Positions 52,164-61,330 of a stretch of 64,000 bases of DNA are shown piece after piece. This stretch comes from Citrobacter koseri ATCC BAA-895 (GTDB taxonomy: Bacteria > Pseudomonadota > Gammaproteobacteria > Enterobacterales > Enterobacteriaceae), in contig NC_009792.1 of assembly GCF_000018045.1 (NCBI RefSeq), positions 248,001-312,000 of the forward strand. Direction: 5' to 3'. A model generated the notes under the pieces. The model was not told the DNA's origin. It saw nothing but the letters and a program-made list of their open reading frames with translations, and made no database searches. The translations under genes and the position numbers were made by a program. The stretch's first letter is position 1, and each line of letters begins with the position of its first letter.

Positions 52164-52735
52164 TACTTAACTCCATCCTGTTCATCATGTTGTGAGTAAT
52201 TAACAACGTTAATACTGCCTTGCGCATTGAGTTCTGTACATAGTGCTTTAAAGGCATGCTCAATATTTACGGCATCATGGGATGCCGGACTGTGCGCGGT
52301 GATTTGAACAAACAGCTGTGCAGCCTTTTCATTTTCAGCAGGTTGCGTGCGGGAGACCAGCTCAGCGATGTTCATCTGATGGCTGTCGAAAAGCGCGGTA
52401 AAACGTTCAATTAAATGCGGAGAATCTTCCACCTCGACCTGTACCCATACCGTTGCGGGCATGGCCGGACGGGGGCGAGCAGTGGTGCGCTTCATCACAA
52501 TCAATAAATCCAGCTCTGCGCCTTTCAACGGCAAGGTTGATTCAATCAGGGTGATGGCGTTCCAGGAGCCAGACAGCAGCATGATAAACGTGAATTCATC
52601 GCCCAACATGGCCAGTCGGCTGTCTTCGATATTACAGCCGCAGCTGCTGACATGGCGGGTGATAGTATTCACAATTCCCGGGCGATCGGCACCCAGCGCA
52701 GTGATAACCAGGTAATGTTGTGATGACGATGTCAA
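52163..52735 (-). CDS. gcvR: Glycine cleavage system transcriptional repressor GcvR
   Basis: This 190-residue protein has two ACT domains (about 8-85 and 92-180). It binds glycine and GcvA and blocks activation of gcvTHP. I start at TTG 52735 (decoded Met-Thr-Ser-Ser-Ser) because AAGGAAGAA lies upstream and the length equals E. coli. An ATG at 52768 would add 11 unrelated residues. It diverges from dapA. Confidence 0.92.
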   Translation of the reverse strand: MTSSSQHYLVITALGADRPGIVNTITRHVSSCGCNIEDSRLAMLGDEFTFIMLLSGSWNAITLIESTLPLKGAELDLLIVMKRTTARPRPAMPATVWVQVEVEDSPHLIERFTALFDSHQMNIAELVSRTQPAENEKAAQLFVQITAHSPASHDAVNIEHAFKALCTELNAQGSINVVNYSQHDEQDGVK

Positions 52736-52880
52736 ACCGGTTCTTCCTTTGAGAGGTGAGGTAATCATAAGGAAAGCATAAAAAAAACCTGCATACAATA
52801 ATCAGAAGGGCTATGGTCTCTTGCTTTTATTGTCGTACCAAACGTACCATTGAGAAACTTGTTTGCACAGAGGATGGCCC

Positions 52881-53759
52881 ATGTTCACGGGAAGTATTGT
52901 CGCGCTTGTTACACCGATGGATGAAAAAGGTAATGTCTGCCGGTCAAGCCTGAAAAAACTGATTGATTATCATGTCGCCAGCGGTACCTCGGCGATTGTT
53001 TCTGTTGGCACCACCGGCGAATCCGCCACGCTGAGCCATGACGAGCATGGCGATGTGGTCATGATGACGCTGGAGCTGGCGGACGGGCGTATTCCGGTTA
53101 TCGCCGGAACGGGCGCGAACGCGACGGCGGAGGCCATTAGCCTGACGCAGCGTTTCAACGACAGCGGCGTTGTCGGTTGCCTGACAGTGACGCCTTACTA
53201 CAACCGCCCGACTCAGGAAGGTCTGTTCCAGCATTTCAAAGCCATCGCTGAACATACTGACCTGCCGCAAATTCTGTATAATGTGCCGTCCCGTACAGGC
53301 TGCGATATGCTGCCAGAAACCGTCGGCCGTCTGGCGAAAGTAAAAAATATTGTCGCAATCAAAGAGGCGACAGGGAACTTAAGTCGGGTTCACCAGATCA
53401 AAGAGCTGGTTTCAGACGATTTTATTCTGCTCAGCGGTGATGATGCGACCGGGTTGGACTTCATACAGCTCGGCGGTCATGGCGTGATTTCCGTTACCGC
53501 GAACGTTGCGGCGCGTGATATGGCGGAAATGTGCAAACTGGCGGCGGAAGGTCGTTTTGCCGACGCGCGGGTGATTAATCAGCGTCTGATGCCGTTACAT
53601 AACAAACTATTTGTCGAACCCAATCCGATCCCGGTGAAATGGGCATGTAAGGAGTTGGGACTTGTGGCGACCGATACGCTGCGCTTGCCGATGACGCCGA
53701 TCACCGATACGGGTCGTGAGATTGTCAAAGCGGCGCTCAAGCATGCCGGTTTGCTGTAA
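52881..53759 (+). CDS. dapA: 4-hydroxy-tetrahydrodipicolinate synthase
   Basis: This 292-residue Schiff-base aldolase condenses pyruvate with aspartate semialdehyde in lysine and diaminopimelate synthesis. Lys161 (IKEATGN) forms the imine, and Tyr133 and Thr44 complete the triad. The ATG at 52881 follows AGAGGA; an ATG at 52863 adds six residues. It is followed after 16 bases by bamC. Confidence 0.97.
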   Translation: MFTGSIVALVTPMDEKGNVCRSSLKKLIDYHVASGTSAIVSVGTTGESATLSHDEHGDVVMMTLELADGRIPVIAGTGANATAEAISLTQRFNDSGVVGCLTVTPYYNRPTQEGLFQHFKAIAEHTDLPQILYNVPSRTGCDMLPETVGRLAKVKNIVAIKEATGNLSRVHQIKELVSDDFILLSGDDATGLDFIQLGGHGVISVTANVAARDMAEMCKLAAEGRFADARVINQRLMPLHNKLFVEPNPIPVKWACKELGLVATDTLRLPMTPITDTGREIVKAALKHAGLL

Positions 53760-53775
53760 AGTTTAGGGAGATTTG

Positions 53776-54810
53776 ATGGCTTACTCAGTACAAAAGTCGC
53801 GCCTGGCCAGGGTTGCGGGTGTTTCGCTCATTATGCTGCTCGCGGCCTGTAGCTCTGACTCGCGCTACAAGCGCCAGGTGAGCGGTGATGAATCCTATCT
53901 GGAAGCCGCACCGCTTGCTGAACTTCATGCGCCAGCAGGGATGATTCTGCCGGTAACGACGGGCGACTATAATATTCCAGTGACCAACGGCAGCGGCGCT
54001 GTCGGCAAAGCGCTGGACATTCGTCCGCCTGCTCAGCCGTTAGCGCTGGTGACCGGCGCGCGTACCCAGTTTACGGGCGATACCGCAACCTTGCTGGTGG
54101 AAAATGGTCGCAATACCAACCTGTGGCCGCAGGTTGTCAGCGTGATTCAGTCCAAAAACTACACGATTGAAAAACGTGATGACGCCAGCCAGACCCTGAC
54201 GACCGATTGGGTTGAATGGAACCGTCTGGATGAAGACCAGCAGTACCGTGGACGTTATCAAATCTCGGTGAAACCGCAGGGTTATCAGCAGGCTGTAACG
54301 GTGAAACTGGTGAATCTGGAACAGGCTGGCAAGCCTGCCGCAGATGCCGCTTCGCTACAGCGTTATAGCGCTGAGATGATGAACGTAATCTCGGCGGGTC
54401 TGGATAAAACCGCCACCGACGCTGCGAACGCCGCGCAAAACCGTTCTGCCGCCACGATGGATGTGCAGAGCGCCGCAGATGACACCGGTTTGCCAATGCT
54501 GGTCGTCCGTGGGCCGTTCAACGTGGTGTGGCAGCGTCTGCCAGCCGCGCTTGAAAAAGTGGGCATGAAAGTGACCGATAGCACGCGTTCTCAGGGCAGC
54601 CTGGCAGTGACCTACAAACCGCTGTCTGACAGCGGCTGGCAGGATCTGGGCGCAACCGATCCGGGGCTGTCGTCCGGCGACTATAAATTGCAGGTGGGCG
54701 ATTTAGACAACCGCAGTAGCCTACAGTTTATCGATCCGAAGGGGCATACCCTGACGCAGAGCCAGAACGACGCGCTGGTTGCCGTCTTCCAGGCAGCGTT
54801 CAGCAAGTAA
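53776..54810 (+). CDS. bamC: Outer membrane assembly lipoprotein BamC
   Basis: This 344-residue lipoprotein of the BAM complex has a signal peptide ending LLAAC (Cys25). An unstructured N-terminal segment that contacts BamD (about 26-100) precedes two helix-grip domains. GGGAGATTTG precedes the ATG. The frame also runs to a TTG at 53773, but the ATG matches E. coli. A strong terminator follows. Confidence 0.96.
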   Translation: MAYSVQKSRLARVAGVSLIMLLAACSSDSRYKRQVSGDESYLEAAPLAELHAPAGMILPVTTGDYNIPVTNGSGAVGKALDIRPPAQPLALVTGARTQFTGDTATLLVENGRNTNLWPQVVSVIQSKNYTIEKRDDASQTLTTDWVEWNRLDEDQQYRGRYQISVKPQGYQQAVTVKLVNLEQAGKPAADAASLQRYSAEMMNVISAGLDKTATDAANAAQNRSAATMDVQSAADDTGLPMLVVRGPFNVVWQRLPAALEKVGMKVTDSTRSQGSLAVTYKPLSDSGWQDLGATDPGLSSGDYKLQVGDLDNRSSLQFIDPKGHTLTQSQNDALVAVFQAAFSK

Positions 54811-54818
54811 AAATTGAG

Positions 54819-54844
54819 GGGCTGGAGCAATCCAGCCCTTTTTT
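54819..54844 (+). terminator. Terminator after bamC
   Basis: GGGCTGGA (54819-54826) pairs with TCCAGCCC (54831-54838), loop GCAA, followed by six T. It is a canonical intrinsic terminator with a stable tetraloop. Confidence 0.9.
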
Positions 54845-54848
54845 CTGA

Positions 54849-54870
54849 TATGATACGCAAACGTGTGCGT
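54849..54870 (+). promoter_or_regulatory. purC promoter -10 and PurR box
   Basis: TATGAT (54849-54854) is directly followed by ACGCAAACGTGTGCGT (54855-54870), a 15-of-16 match to the PurR operator. The operator would cover the transcription start. This places purC under PurR, as known in enterics. Confidence 0.85.
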
Positions 54871-54912
54871 CAGCAGAAAAACGCAATTTTTACCGTAATT
54901 TCGCCCCCAGGC

Positions 54913-54946
54913 TGTAGGTCGGATAAGGCAACGCCGCCATCCGGCA
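54913..54946. repeat. REP unit in the purC leader
   Basis: TGTAGGTCGGATAAGGC with GCCGCCATCCGGC forms a single REP palindrome inside the untranslated leader between the purC promoter and its start codon. A transcribed REP in a leader is less common than at a 3' end. Confidence 0.75.
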
Positions 54947-54999
54947 AAGTGTGGCAGAAAATGAATTTTTATCGTTAATTCACACCAGGAGTAATAAAG

Positions 55000-55713
55000 A
55001 TGCAAAAGCAAGCTGAGTTGTATCGTGGTAAAGCGAAGACCGTATACAGCACGGAAAACCCGGACCTGTTGGTGCTCGAATTCCGCAATGATACGTCAGC
55101 AGGGGATGGCGCGCGCATTGAACAGTTTGATCGCAAAGGGATGGTGAACAACAAGTTTAACCATTTCATCATGACTAAACTGGCAGAAGCGGGCATCCCG
55201 ACCCAGATGGAGCAGCTGCTGTCCGATACCGAGTGTCTGGTGAAAAAGCTGGATATGGTGCCGGTCGAGTGCGTGGTGCGTAACCGTGCGGCTGGTTCTC
55301 TGGTCAAGCGTCTGGGCATTGAAGAAGGCATCGAGCTGAACCCGCCGCTGTTCGACCTGTTCCTGAAAAACGATGCGATGCACGATCCGATGGTCAACGA
55401 TTCTTACTGCGAAACCTTCGGCTGGGTGAGCAAAGAGAATCTGGCGCGCATGAAAGAGCTGACCTACAAAGCTAACGACGTGCTGAAAAAGCTGTTTGAC
55501 GATGCCGGTCTGATCCTGGTCGATTTCAAACTGGAGTTTGGTCTGTACAAAGGCGAAGTAGTGCTGGGCGATGAATTTTCCCCGGACGGCAGCCGCCTGT
55601 GGGACAAAGAGACGCTGGATAAAATGGACAAAGACCGTTTCCGCCAGAGTCTGGGCGGCCTGATCGAAGCCTATGAAACCGTCGCACGTCGCCTGGGCGT
55701 GCAGTTAGATTAA
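55000..55713 (+). CDS. purC: SAICAR synthetase
   Basis: This 237-residue enzyme joins CAIR and aspartate in purine synthesis using ATP. It has a glycine-poor nucleotide loop, YRGKAKTVY, and the signature VDFKLEFG followed by LGDEFSPDGSRLWD. Length equals E. coli PurC. CAGGAGTAA precedes the ATG. A terminator follows. Confidence 0.97.
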   Translation: MQKQAELYRGKAKTVYSTENPDLLVLEFRNDTSAGDGARIEQFDRKGMVNNKFNHFIMTKLAEAGIPTQMEQLLSDTECLVKKLDMVPVECVVRNRAAGSLVKRLGIEEGIELNPPLFDLFLKNDAMHDPMVNDSYCETFGWVSKENLARMKELTYKANDVLKKLFDDAGLILVDFKLEFGLYKGEVVLGDEFSPDGSRLWDKETLDKMDKDRFRQSLGGLIEAYETVARRLGVQLD

Positions 55714-55732
55714 TTCTTCCCCCGTCAGCATC

Positions 55733-55762
55733 AACCGGAGAGTCAACGCTCTCCGGTTTTTC
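55733..55762 (+). terminator. Terminator after purC
   Basis: AACCGGAGAG (55733-55742) pairs with CTCTCCGGTT (55749-55758), followed by a T run. It is a perfect 10-bp stem. Confidence 0.9.
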
Positions 55763-55843
55763 TCTACCACCATTATTCTAATGGTAATCTTGCGCTGAAC
55801 CGCCTACGATCATCATCATAATGAATAGTATGTTGAGGTGATT

Positions 55844-56707
55844 ATGCGCTGGCAAGGGCGTCGTGAAAGTGACAATGTAGAAGACAGACGCAATAGCTCC
55901 GGCGGCCCGTCAATGGGCGGGCCGGGTTTTCGTTTGCCCAGCGGCAAAGGCGGAATCATTCTGCTGATTGTCGTGCTGGTGGCGGGCTATTACGGGGTGG
56001 ATCTTACCGGTTTAATGACCGGGCAGCCGATTTCTCAGCAGGAAACGACGCGTTCGATCAGTCCAAATGACGACGAGGCCGCGAAGTTTACCTCCGTCAT
56101 TCTGGCGACCACAGAAGATACCTGGGGTCAGCAGTTTGAGAAAATGGGGCGCACATATCAGCAGCCTAAGCTGGTGATGTACCGTGGCGCGACGCGCACA
56201 GGATGCGGTGCGGGTCAGTCCGTGATGGGGCCGTTCTATTGCCCGGCGGATGGCACGGTCTACATCGATCTTTCCTTCTACGATGACATGAAAAACAAAC
56301 TGGGCGCGGATGGCGATTTTGCCCAGGGTTACGTTATCGCCCACGAAGTGGGGCACCATGTGCAAAAACTGCTGGGCATCGAACCGAAGGTCCGTCAGCT
56401 GCAACAGACCGCATCGCAAGCGGAAGTGAACCGACTCTCCGTACGTATGGAGCTACAGGCGGATTGCTTCGCGGGCGTCTGGGGGCACAACATGCAGCAA
56501 CAGGGCGTACTGGAATCCGGCGATCTGGAAGAAGCGTTGAATGCGGCGCAGGCGATTGGCGACGATCGTCTGCAACAACAAAGTCAGGGACGCGTGGTGC
56601 CGGACAGCTTCACTCACGGCACTTCCGAGCAGCGCTATACCTGGTTTAAACGCGGTTTTGATAGCGGCGATCCGGCACAATGTAATACCTTCGGCAAAGG
56701 TTTTTAA
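55844..56707 (+). CDS. ypfJ: Putative neutral zinc metallopeptidase YpfJ
   Basis: This 287-residue protein has a Gly-rich cytoplasmic N-terminus, one transmembrane helix (about 36-52) and a periplasmic metallopeptidase domain with HEVGHH as the zinc site. Downstream is the acidic MELQADCFAGVWG. It matches E. coli YpfJ in length; substrate is unknown. The ATG at 55844 follows GAGGTG. It is followed by tmcA after 15 bases. Confidence 0.92.
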   Translation: MRWQGRRESDNVEDRRNSSGGPSMGGPGFRLPSGKGGIILLIVVLVAGYYGVDLTGLMTGQPISQQETTRSISPNDDEAAKFTSVILATTEDTWGQQFEKMGRTYQQPKLVMYRGATRTGCGAGQSVMGPFYCPADGTVYIDLSFYDDMKNKLGADGDFAQGYVIAHEVGHHVQKLLGIEPKVRQLQQTASQAEVNRLSVRMELQADCFAGVWGHNMQQQGVLESGDLEEALNAAQAIGDDRLQQQSQGRVVPDSFTHGTSEQRYTWFKRGFDSGDPAQCNTFGKGF

Positions 56708-56722
56708 CATACCGGGGCAGGG

Positions 56723-58738
56723 ATGTCTGACAATGACGCATTGCGGGCGCTAACCGCACAAATGGCGCAGGAAGGGATTCGTCGGCTGCTGGTGCTCAGC
56801 GGCGATGTGTCCTGGTGTCGTGAACGGGCGCTGGCGCTGCGAGAAGCATTGGCTGGCGACTGGCTGTGGGTGGCAACCGATGCGCCCGCCGCGCCGCACT
56901 GTACGCCGCAGGCGTTACAAACGCTGCTGGGACGCGAGTTCCGCCACGCGGTTTTTGATGCGCAGTTAGGGTTTGATGCCTCGGCATTCGCGGCGCTGAG
57001 CGGCACGCTGCGAGCCGGAAGCTGGCTGGTGCTGCTGACGCCGCCGTATTCTGCATGGGAATCCCGTCCCGATGCGGATTCGCTGCGCTGGAGCGACTGC
57101 CCGCAGCCTGTTGCAACGCCACATTTTATCCAGCACCTCAAACGCGTGATGGCCCGTGACGAGCAGACGTTGCACTGGCAGCAGTCTCAACCGTTTTCAT
57201 GGCCGCGCTTTCCTGCCCGTCCCCACTGGCAACCCGCTACGGGTGAACCACAGCCTGAGCAGGCCGCGATTTTGCGGCACCTGCTGCGAATGCCACCCGG
57301 CGTGGCCGCCGTTACGGCAGCGCGAGGTCGGGGTAAATCGGCGCTGGCCGGGCAGTTAATTTCGCGGATGAGCGGGACGGCCATTGTAACTGCGCCATCG
57401 AAAGCGGCGACGGACGTGCTGGCGCAGTTTGCCGGTGAGAAATTTCGCTTTCTCGCTCCTGATGCGCTGTTGGCGGGCACGGAAACGGCCGACTGGCTGA
57501 TTGTCGATGAAGCGGCGGCAATTCCTGCGCCGCTGCTGCATCGCCTGGCGTCGCGTTTTTCACGCATATTGTTGACCACCACCGTTCAGGGTTATGAAGG
57601 GACGGGACGCGGTTTTCTGCTGAAGTTCTGCGCCCGTTTTCCTCATCTCCGGCGTTTTGAACTGCGACAGCCTGTTCGCTGGGCGCAGGGGTGCCCGCTG
57701 GAACAATGGGTCGGCGAAGCGCTGATATTCGACGACGAGACGTTTGCCCATGCGCCGCAGGGGGCGATTCGGTTCTCTGCTTTTACGCAGGCGCTCTGGC
57801 ATACCGGGCCGGCGCAGCCGCTGGCGGTGTATCAGCTGCTTTCCGGCGCGCACTACCGTACCTCTCCACTCGATCTGCGTCGCATGATGGATGCGCCGGG
57901 GCAGCATTTTCTCGGCGCTTTTACGGCTGAGCGGGTAGCGGGGGCCGCCTGGCTGGTGGAAGAGGGCAGATTATCGGCCGCGCTGAGCCAGGCCGTGTGG
58001 GCGGGCTATCGTCGCCCGCGCGGAAATCTTGTCGCGCAGTCGTTGGCCGCTCATGGTGGCGATCCGCTGGCGGCGACGCTGACCGGGCGTCGGGTGAGCC
58101 GTATTGCCGTCCACCCGGCCCGCCAGCGGGAAGGGATTGGGCAGCAGCTGATCGCTGAGGCATACGGCGGCGCCAGCCGATGCGACTATCTCTCCGTCAG
58201 TTTTGGTTATACCGCCGAACTCTGGCGATTCTGGCAGCGTTGCGGTTTTGTACTGGTGCGGATGGGGAACCACAAGGAGGCGAGCAGCGGCTGTTATACG
58301 GCGATGGCTTTGCTGCCCATCAGCGAGGCTGGCGCGCGGCTGGCGCACCGCGAGCACCAGCGTCTGCGCCGGGATGCGGAGATACTGGCTCGCTGGAACG
58401 GAGAAGCGATCCCGGTTATCCCGCTGAAAGCGTCTACGCTTAATGATGATGACTGGGATGAACTGGCGGGCTTTGCGTTTGCCCATCGACCGTTGCTCAC
58501 GTCGTTAGGCAGTCTGAGTCGACTGCTTGAGCGCTGCGAGCTGGCGCTCCCCGCGCTGCGTGGACGCCTGGAGGAGAAGTGCAGCGACGCGAATCTGTGT
58601 ATCCGGCTGGGTTTGCCTGGGCGTAAAGCGCTGCTTGTCGCCCAGCGCCGGGAAGTCGCCCATGCGCTTACCGCACTGGATGACGAACGGGCGCAGCGGT
58701 TACGCGAACGCGTTTTGCAATGGCAATTTTTTCACTAA
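56723..58738 (+). CDS. tmcA: tRNA(Met) cytidine acetyltransferase TmcA
   Basis: This 671-residue enzyme makes N4-acetylcytidine at the wobble base of elongator tRNA-Met. It has an N-terminal domain (about 1-180), an ATPase/RNA-helicase-like module with the P-loop ARGRGKSAL and a DEAA box (VDEAAAIPAP), a GNAT domain (RIAVHPARQREGIGQQL) and a C-terminal tRNA-binding part. Length equals E. coli. Confidence 0.96.
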   Translation: MSDNDALRALTAQMAQEGIRRLLVLSGDVSWCRERALALREALAGDWLWVATDAPAAPHCTPQALQTLLGREFRHAVFDAQLGFDASAFAALSGTLRAGSWLVLLTPPYSAWESRPDADSLRWSDCPQPVATPHFIQHLKRVMARDEQTLHWQQSQPFSWPRFPARPHWQPATGEPQPEQAAILRHLLRMPPGVAAVTAARGRGKSALAGQLISRMSGTAIVTAPSKAATDVLAQFAGEKFRFLAPDALLAGTETADWLIVDEAAAIPAPLLHRLASRFSRILLTTTVQGYEGTGRGFLLKFCARFPHLRRFELRQPVRWAQGCPLEQWVGEALIFDDETFAHAPQGAIRFSAFTQALWHTGPAQPLAVYQLLSGAHYRTSPLDLRRMMDAPGQHFLGAFTAERVAGAAWLVEEGRLSAALSQAVWAGYRRPRGNLVAQSLAAHGGDPLAATLTGRRVSRIAVHPARQREGIGQQLIAEAYGGASRCDYLSVSFGYTAELWRFWQRCGFVLVRMGNHKEASSGCYTAMALLPISEAGARLAHREHQRLRRDAEILARWNGEAIPVIPLKASTLNDDDWDELAGFAFAHRPLLTSLGSLSRLLERCELALPALRGRLEEKCSDANLCIRLGLPGRKALLVAQRREVAHALTALDDERAQRLRERVLQWQFFH

Positions 58739-58811
58739 CTCCTTCAATTTCCTGGCATGGTCATTGTGATTAAGCGGCGTAGAATCTGTTCTATCAGTTA
58801 AGGAGATCGCC

Positions 58812-59510
58812 ATGAAACATGACCATTTTGTTGTTCAAAGCCCCGATAAACCCGCGAAACAACTGCTGTTGCTGTTTCATGGCGTGGGCGATAACCCGGT
58901 CTCAATGGGAGAAATTGGCTCCTGGTTCGCACCGTTATTTCCAGAGGCGCTGGTGGTCAGCATTGGCGGCGCGGAACCTTGTGGCCCGGCGCCTGGGCGT
59001 CAGTGGTTTTCGGTTCAGGATGTGACGGAAGAGAACCGCCAGGCGCGGGTTGATGCGATTATGCCGGTGTTTATCGAGACGGTTCGCTACTGGCAGAAAC
59101 AGAGCGGCGTTGGGCCGGAGGCTACCGCGCTGATTGGGTTTTCGCAGGGGGCGATCATGTCTCTTGAAAGCATCAAAGCCGAGCCGGGTCTGGCATCGCG
59201 CGTGATTGCTTTCAACGGACGCTACGCCAGCTTGCCGGAAATCGCCACGACCGCCACAACGGTACATTTGATTCACGGCGGTGAAGACCGGGTGATTGAG
59301 TTATCTCATGCGGTTGCCGCACAGGAAGCGTTAGTCCGTGCCGGAGGCGATGTGACGCTGGATATCGTCGAGGATTTAGGCCATGCGATTGACGATCGCA
59401 GCATGCAGTTTGCGCTCGACCATTTGCGCTATACCGTGCCGAAACACTACTTTGATGAAGCGTTGAGCGGCGGTAAGCCGAATGATGATGATATTATTGA
59501 AATGATATAA
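58812..59510 (+). CDS. ypfH: Serine esterase YpfH
   Basis: This 232-residue alpha/beta hydrolase is of the carboxylesterase/phospholipase type. The nucleophile Ser111 is in GFSQGA, the oxyanion segment is LFHGVGDN, and the catalytic His is in DLGHAIDD. It matches E. coli YpfH, an esterase of short acyl chains with no known physiological substrate. AAGGAGATC precedes the ATG. Confidence 0.93.
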   Translation: MKHDHFVVQSPDKPAKQLLLLFHGVGDNPVSMGEIGSWFAPLFPEALVVSIGGAEPCGPAPGRQWFSVQDVTEENRQARVDAIMPVFIETVRYWQKQSGVGPEATALIGFSQGAIMSLESIKAEPGLASRVIAFNGRYASLPEIATTATTVHLIHGGEDRVIELSHAVAAQEALVRAGGDVTLDIVEDLGHAIDDRSMQFALDHLRYTVPKHYFDEALSGGKPNDDDIIEMI

Positions 59511-59524
59511 GCCGGAACTGAACC

Positions 59525-59602
59525 GTAGGCCGGATAGGGCGAAGCCGCCATCCGGCATTCAGACGGTATGTTGCCTGATGGCGACACGCTTATCAGGCCT
59601 AC
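59525..59602. repeat. Two REP units after ypfH
   Basis: GTAGGCCGGATAGGGCG with GCCGCCATCCGGC, and TTGCCTGATGGCGAC with GCTTATCAGGCCTAC, lie between convergent ypfH and ypfN. Both REP sequence classes are present. Confidence 0.85.
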
Positions 59603-59614
59603 AGGTTTATCTGA

Positions 59615-59815
59615 CTATTTCTTTGGCTGATCTTTCTTCGGCCAGTCGTCGTCATCGTCCCACTTATCGTTAAAATCACGATGCGGGGGCAGCTCCGGTT
59701 TATTGGCGAGGAATTTTTTGTGATCGACCCGCTTGAGGTCTTTGATCACATTGATCAGTACGCCCACCAAAAACACCAGCACCAGAATCCACCAATATTT
59801 TGCCAGCCAGTCCAT
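59615..59815 (-). CDS. ypfN: Small membrane protein YpfN (UPF0370)
   Basis: This 66-residue protein is almost identical to E. coli YpfN. It has one N-terminal transmembrane helix (about 7-25) and a charged tail with a DDDDD run and C-terminal KKDQPKK. Function is unknown. It lies 27 bases after dapE and is likely cotranscribed. Confidence 0.92.
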   Translation of the reverse strand: MDWLAKYWWILVLVFLVGVLINVIKDLKRVDHKKFLANKPELPPHRDFNDKWDDDDDWPKKDQPKK

Positions 59816-59842
59816 GCTTATTTCCTCTTACAGGAACACGCG

Positions 59843-60970
59843 TCAGGCGACGAGTTGTTCCATGATACGTTGATACATGCGGGCAAGCAGTTGCAGATCG
59901 GCTGCATTAACACATTCATTAATTTTATGAATGGTGGCGTTGACCGGCCCGAGTTCGACTACCTGCGCCCCCATACGCGCAATAAAGCGCCCGTCGGACG
60001 TTCCACCCGTAGTGAGTAACTGCGGTTTTATCTCATTATAGTGCTCAATGGCGTTCACCACCGCATCCACCAGCTTGCCGCGCGCCGTCAGGAACGGCTG
60101 GCCGGAAAGCCACCAGTCCACCGTGTAGCGTAATTGATGTTTATCCAGCAGTGCGTGAACGCGCTCTTTGAGAGTCTCATCGGTCAGTTCGGTGCTGAAG
60201 CGGAAATTGAACTGAATAAACAGCTCGCCCGGAATGACGTTATTGCTGCCGGTGCCAGCCTGAATGTTGGCAATCTGCATACTGGTCGCCGGGAAAAATT
60301 CATTTCCCTGATCCCACTCGATCGCCACCAGTTCATTCAACATCGGTGCTGCGCGATGCACCGGGTTATCCGCCAGATGGGGATAAGCGACATGCCCCTG
60401 CACACCGTGGATCGTCAGGTTGCAGGTCAGCGACCCGCGACGGCCATTCTTGACCACATCCCCGACGATTTCAGTGCTGGACGGTTCGCCGACCAGGCAA
60501 TAATCCAGACGTTCGTTACGCGCCATCAGCGTTTCGACCACCTTCACGGTGCCGTTTTTCGCGCTGGCTTCTTCATCCGAGGTGATAAGGAACGCCAGAC
60601 GCCCCTGATGATCTGGATGCTGGGCGACAAAACGTTCAGCCGCAACGACCATCGCCGCCAGAGAGCCTTTCATGTCTGCCGCACCACGGCCAAACAGCAT
60701 TCCGTCGCGGATTGTCGGTTCAAAAGGCGGGTTGATCCAGCGATCGACATCACCCGCAGGTACGACATCGGTATGCCCGGCAAAAGCCAGCGTTTCACCT
60801 TGTCCGCGCCATGCCCAAAAATTCTGTGTATCGCCAAAATCCATATGCTCAACGGTAAAACCGATTGCACGCAGGCGTTCAATCATTAACGCCTGGCATC
60901 CTGCGTCATCTGGACTCAGGGAAGGGCGGCGAATAAGCTGCTGTGTCAGCTCAATAACCGGGCACGACAT
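59843..60970 (-). CDS. dapE: Succinyl-diaminopimelate desuccinylase
   Basis: This 375-residue M20 di-zinc hydrolase acts in lysine and diaminopimelate synthesis. Metal ligands sit in AGHTDVV, GRGAADMKG, TSDEEASA and the C-terminal NATIHKINE His. Length equals E. coli. It follows yffB by three bases. Confidence 0.97.
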   Translation of the reverse strand: MSCPVIELTQQLIRRPSLSPDDAGCQALMIERLRAIGFTVEHMDFGDTQNFWAWRGQGETLAFAGHTDVVPAGDVDRWINPPFEPTIRDGMLFGRGAADMKGSLAAMVVAAERFVAQHPDHQGRLAFLITSDEEASAKNGTVKVVETLMARNERLDYCLVGEPSSTEIVGDVVKNGRRGSLTCNLTIHGVQGHVAYPHLADNPVHRAAPMLNELVAIEWDQGNEFFPATSMQIANIQAGTGSNNVIPGELFIQFNFRFSTELTDETLKERVHALLDKHQLRYTVDWWLSGQPFLTARGKLVDAVVNAIEHYNEIKPQLLTTGGTSDGRFIARMGAQVVELGPVNATIHKINECVNAADLQLLARMYQRIMEQLVA

Positions 60971-60973
60971 AGA

Positions 60974-61330
60974 CTACACCTCATCAAAAAACTGCTGATA
61001 ACTGGATTCGCTAAAACCCAGCAGCATAGGCTTCCCGGTCGCGCAGAGCAATGGGCGTTTGATAATTGCTGGCATTTCAGTCATTAATGCTGCGGCGGAC
61101 GCCGCATCCGTGATGCCGTTACGCGTGGCTTCATCAAGTTTACGCCATGTCGTTCCGCGCGTATTCAGCAAGGGCTGCCAGCCTGACTCCGCAATAAACG
61201 TATTCAATAACGCGGCATCGATTCCGTCTGCGCGGTAATCGTGAAAGCGGTAGTCAATACCGTGAGCCTCCAGCCAGCGTCGCGCCTTTTTAATCGTGTC
61301 ACAATTTTTGATGCCGTAGACGGTGATCAT
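60974..61330 (-). CDS. yffB: ArsC-like protein YffB
   Basis: This 118-residue thioredoxin-fold protein is of the Spx/ArsC family, with a single N-terminal Cys10 in KNCDTIKKA. It has been described as a glutathione-dependent thiol reductase candidate. Length equals E. coli YffB. It is the first gene of yffB-dapE-ypfN. Confidence 0.93.
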   Translation of the reverse strand: MITVYGIKNCDTIKKARRWLEAHGIDYRFHDYRADGIDAALLNTFIAESGWQPLLNTRGTTWRKLDEATRNGITDAASAAALMTEMPAIIKRPLLCATGKPMLLGFSESSYQQFFDEV

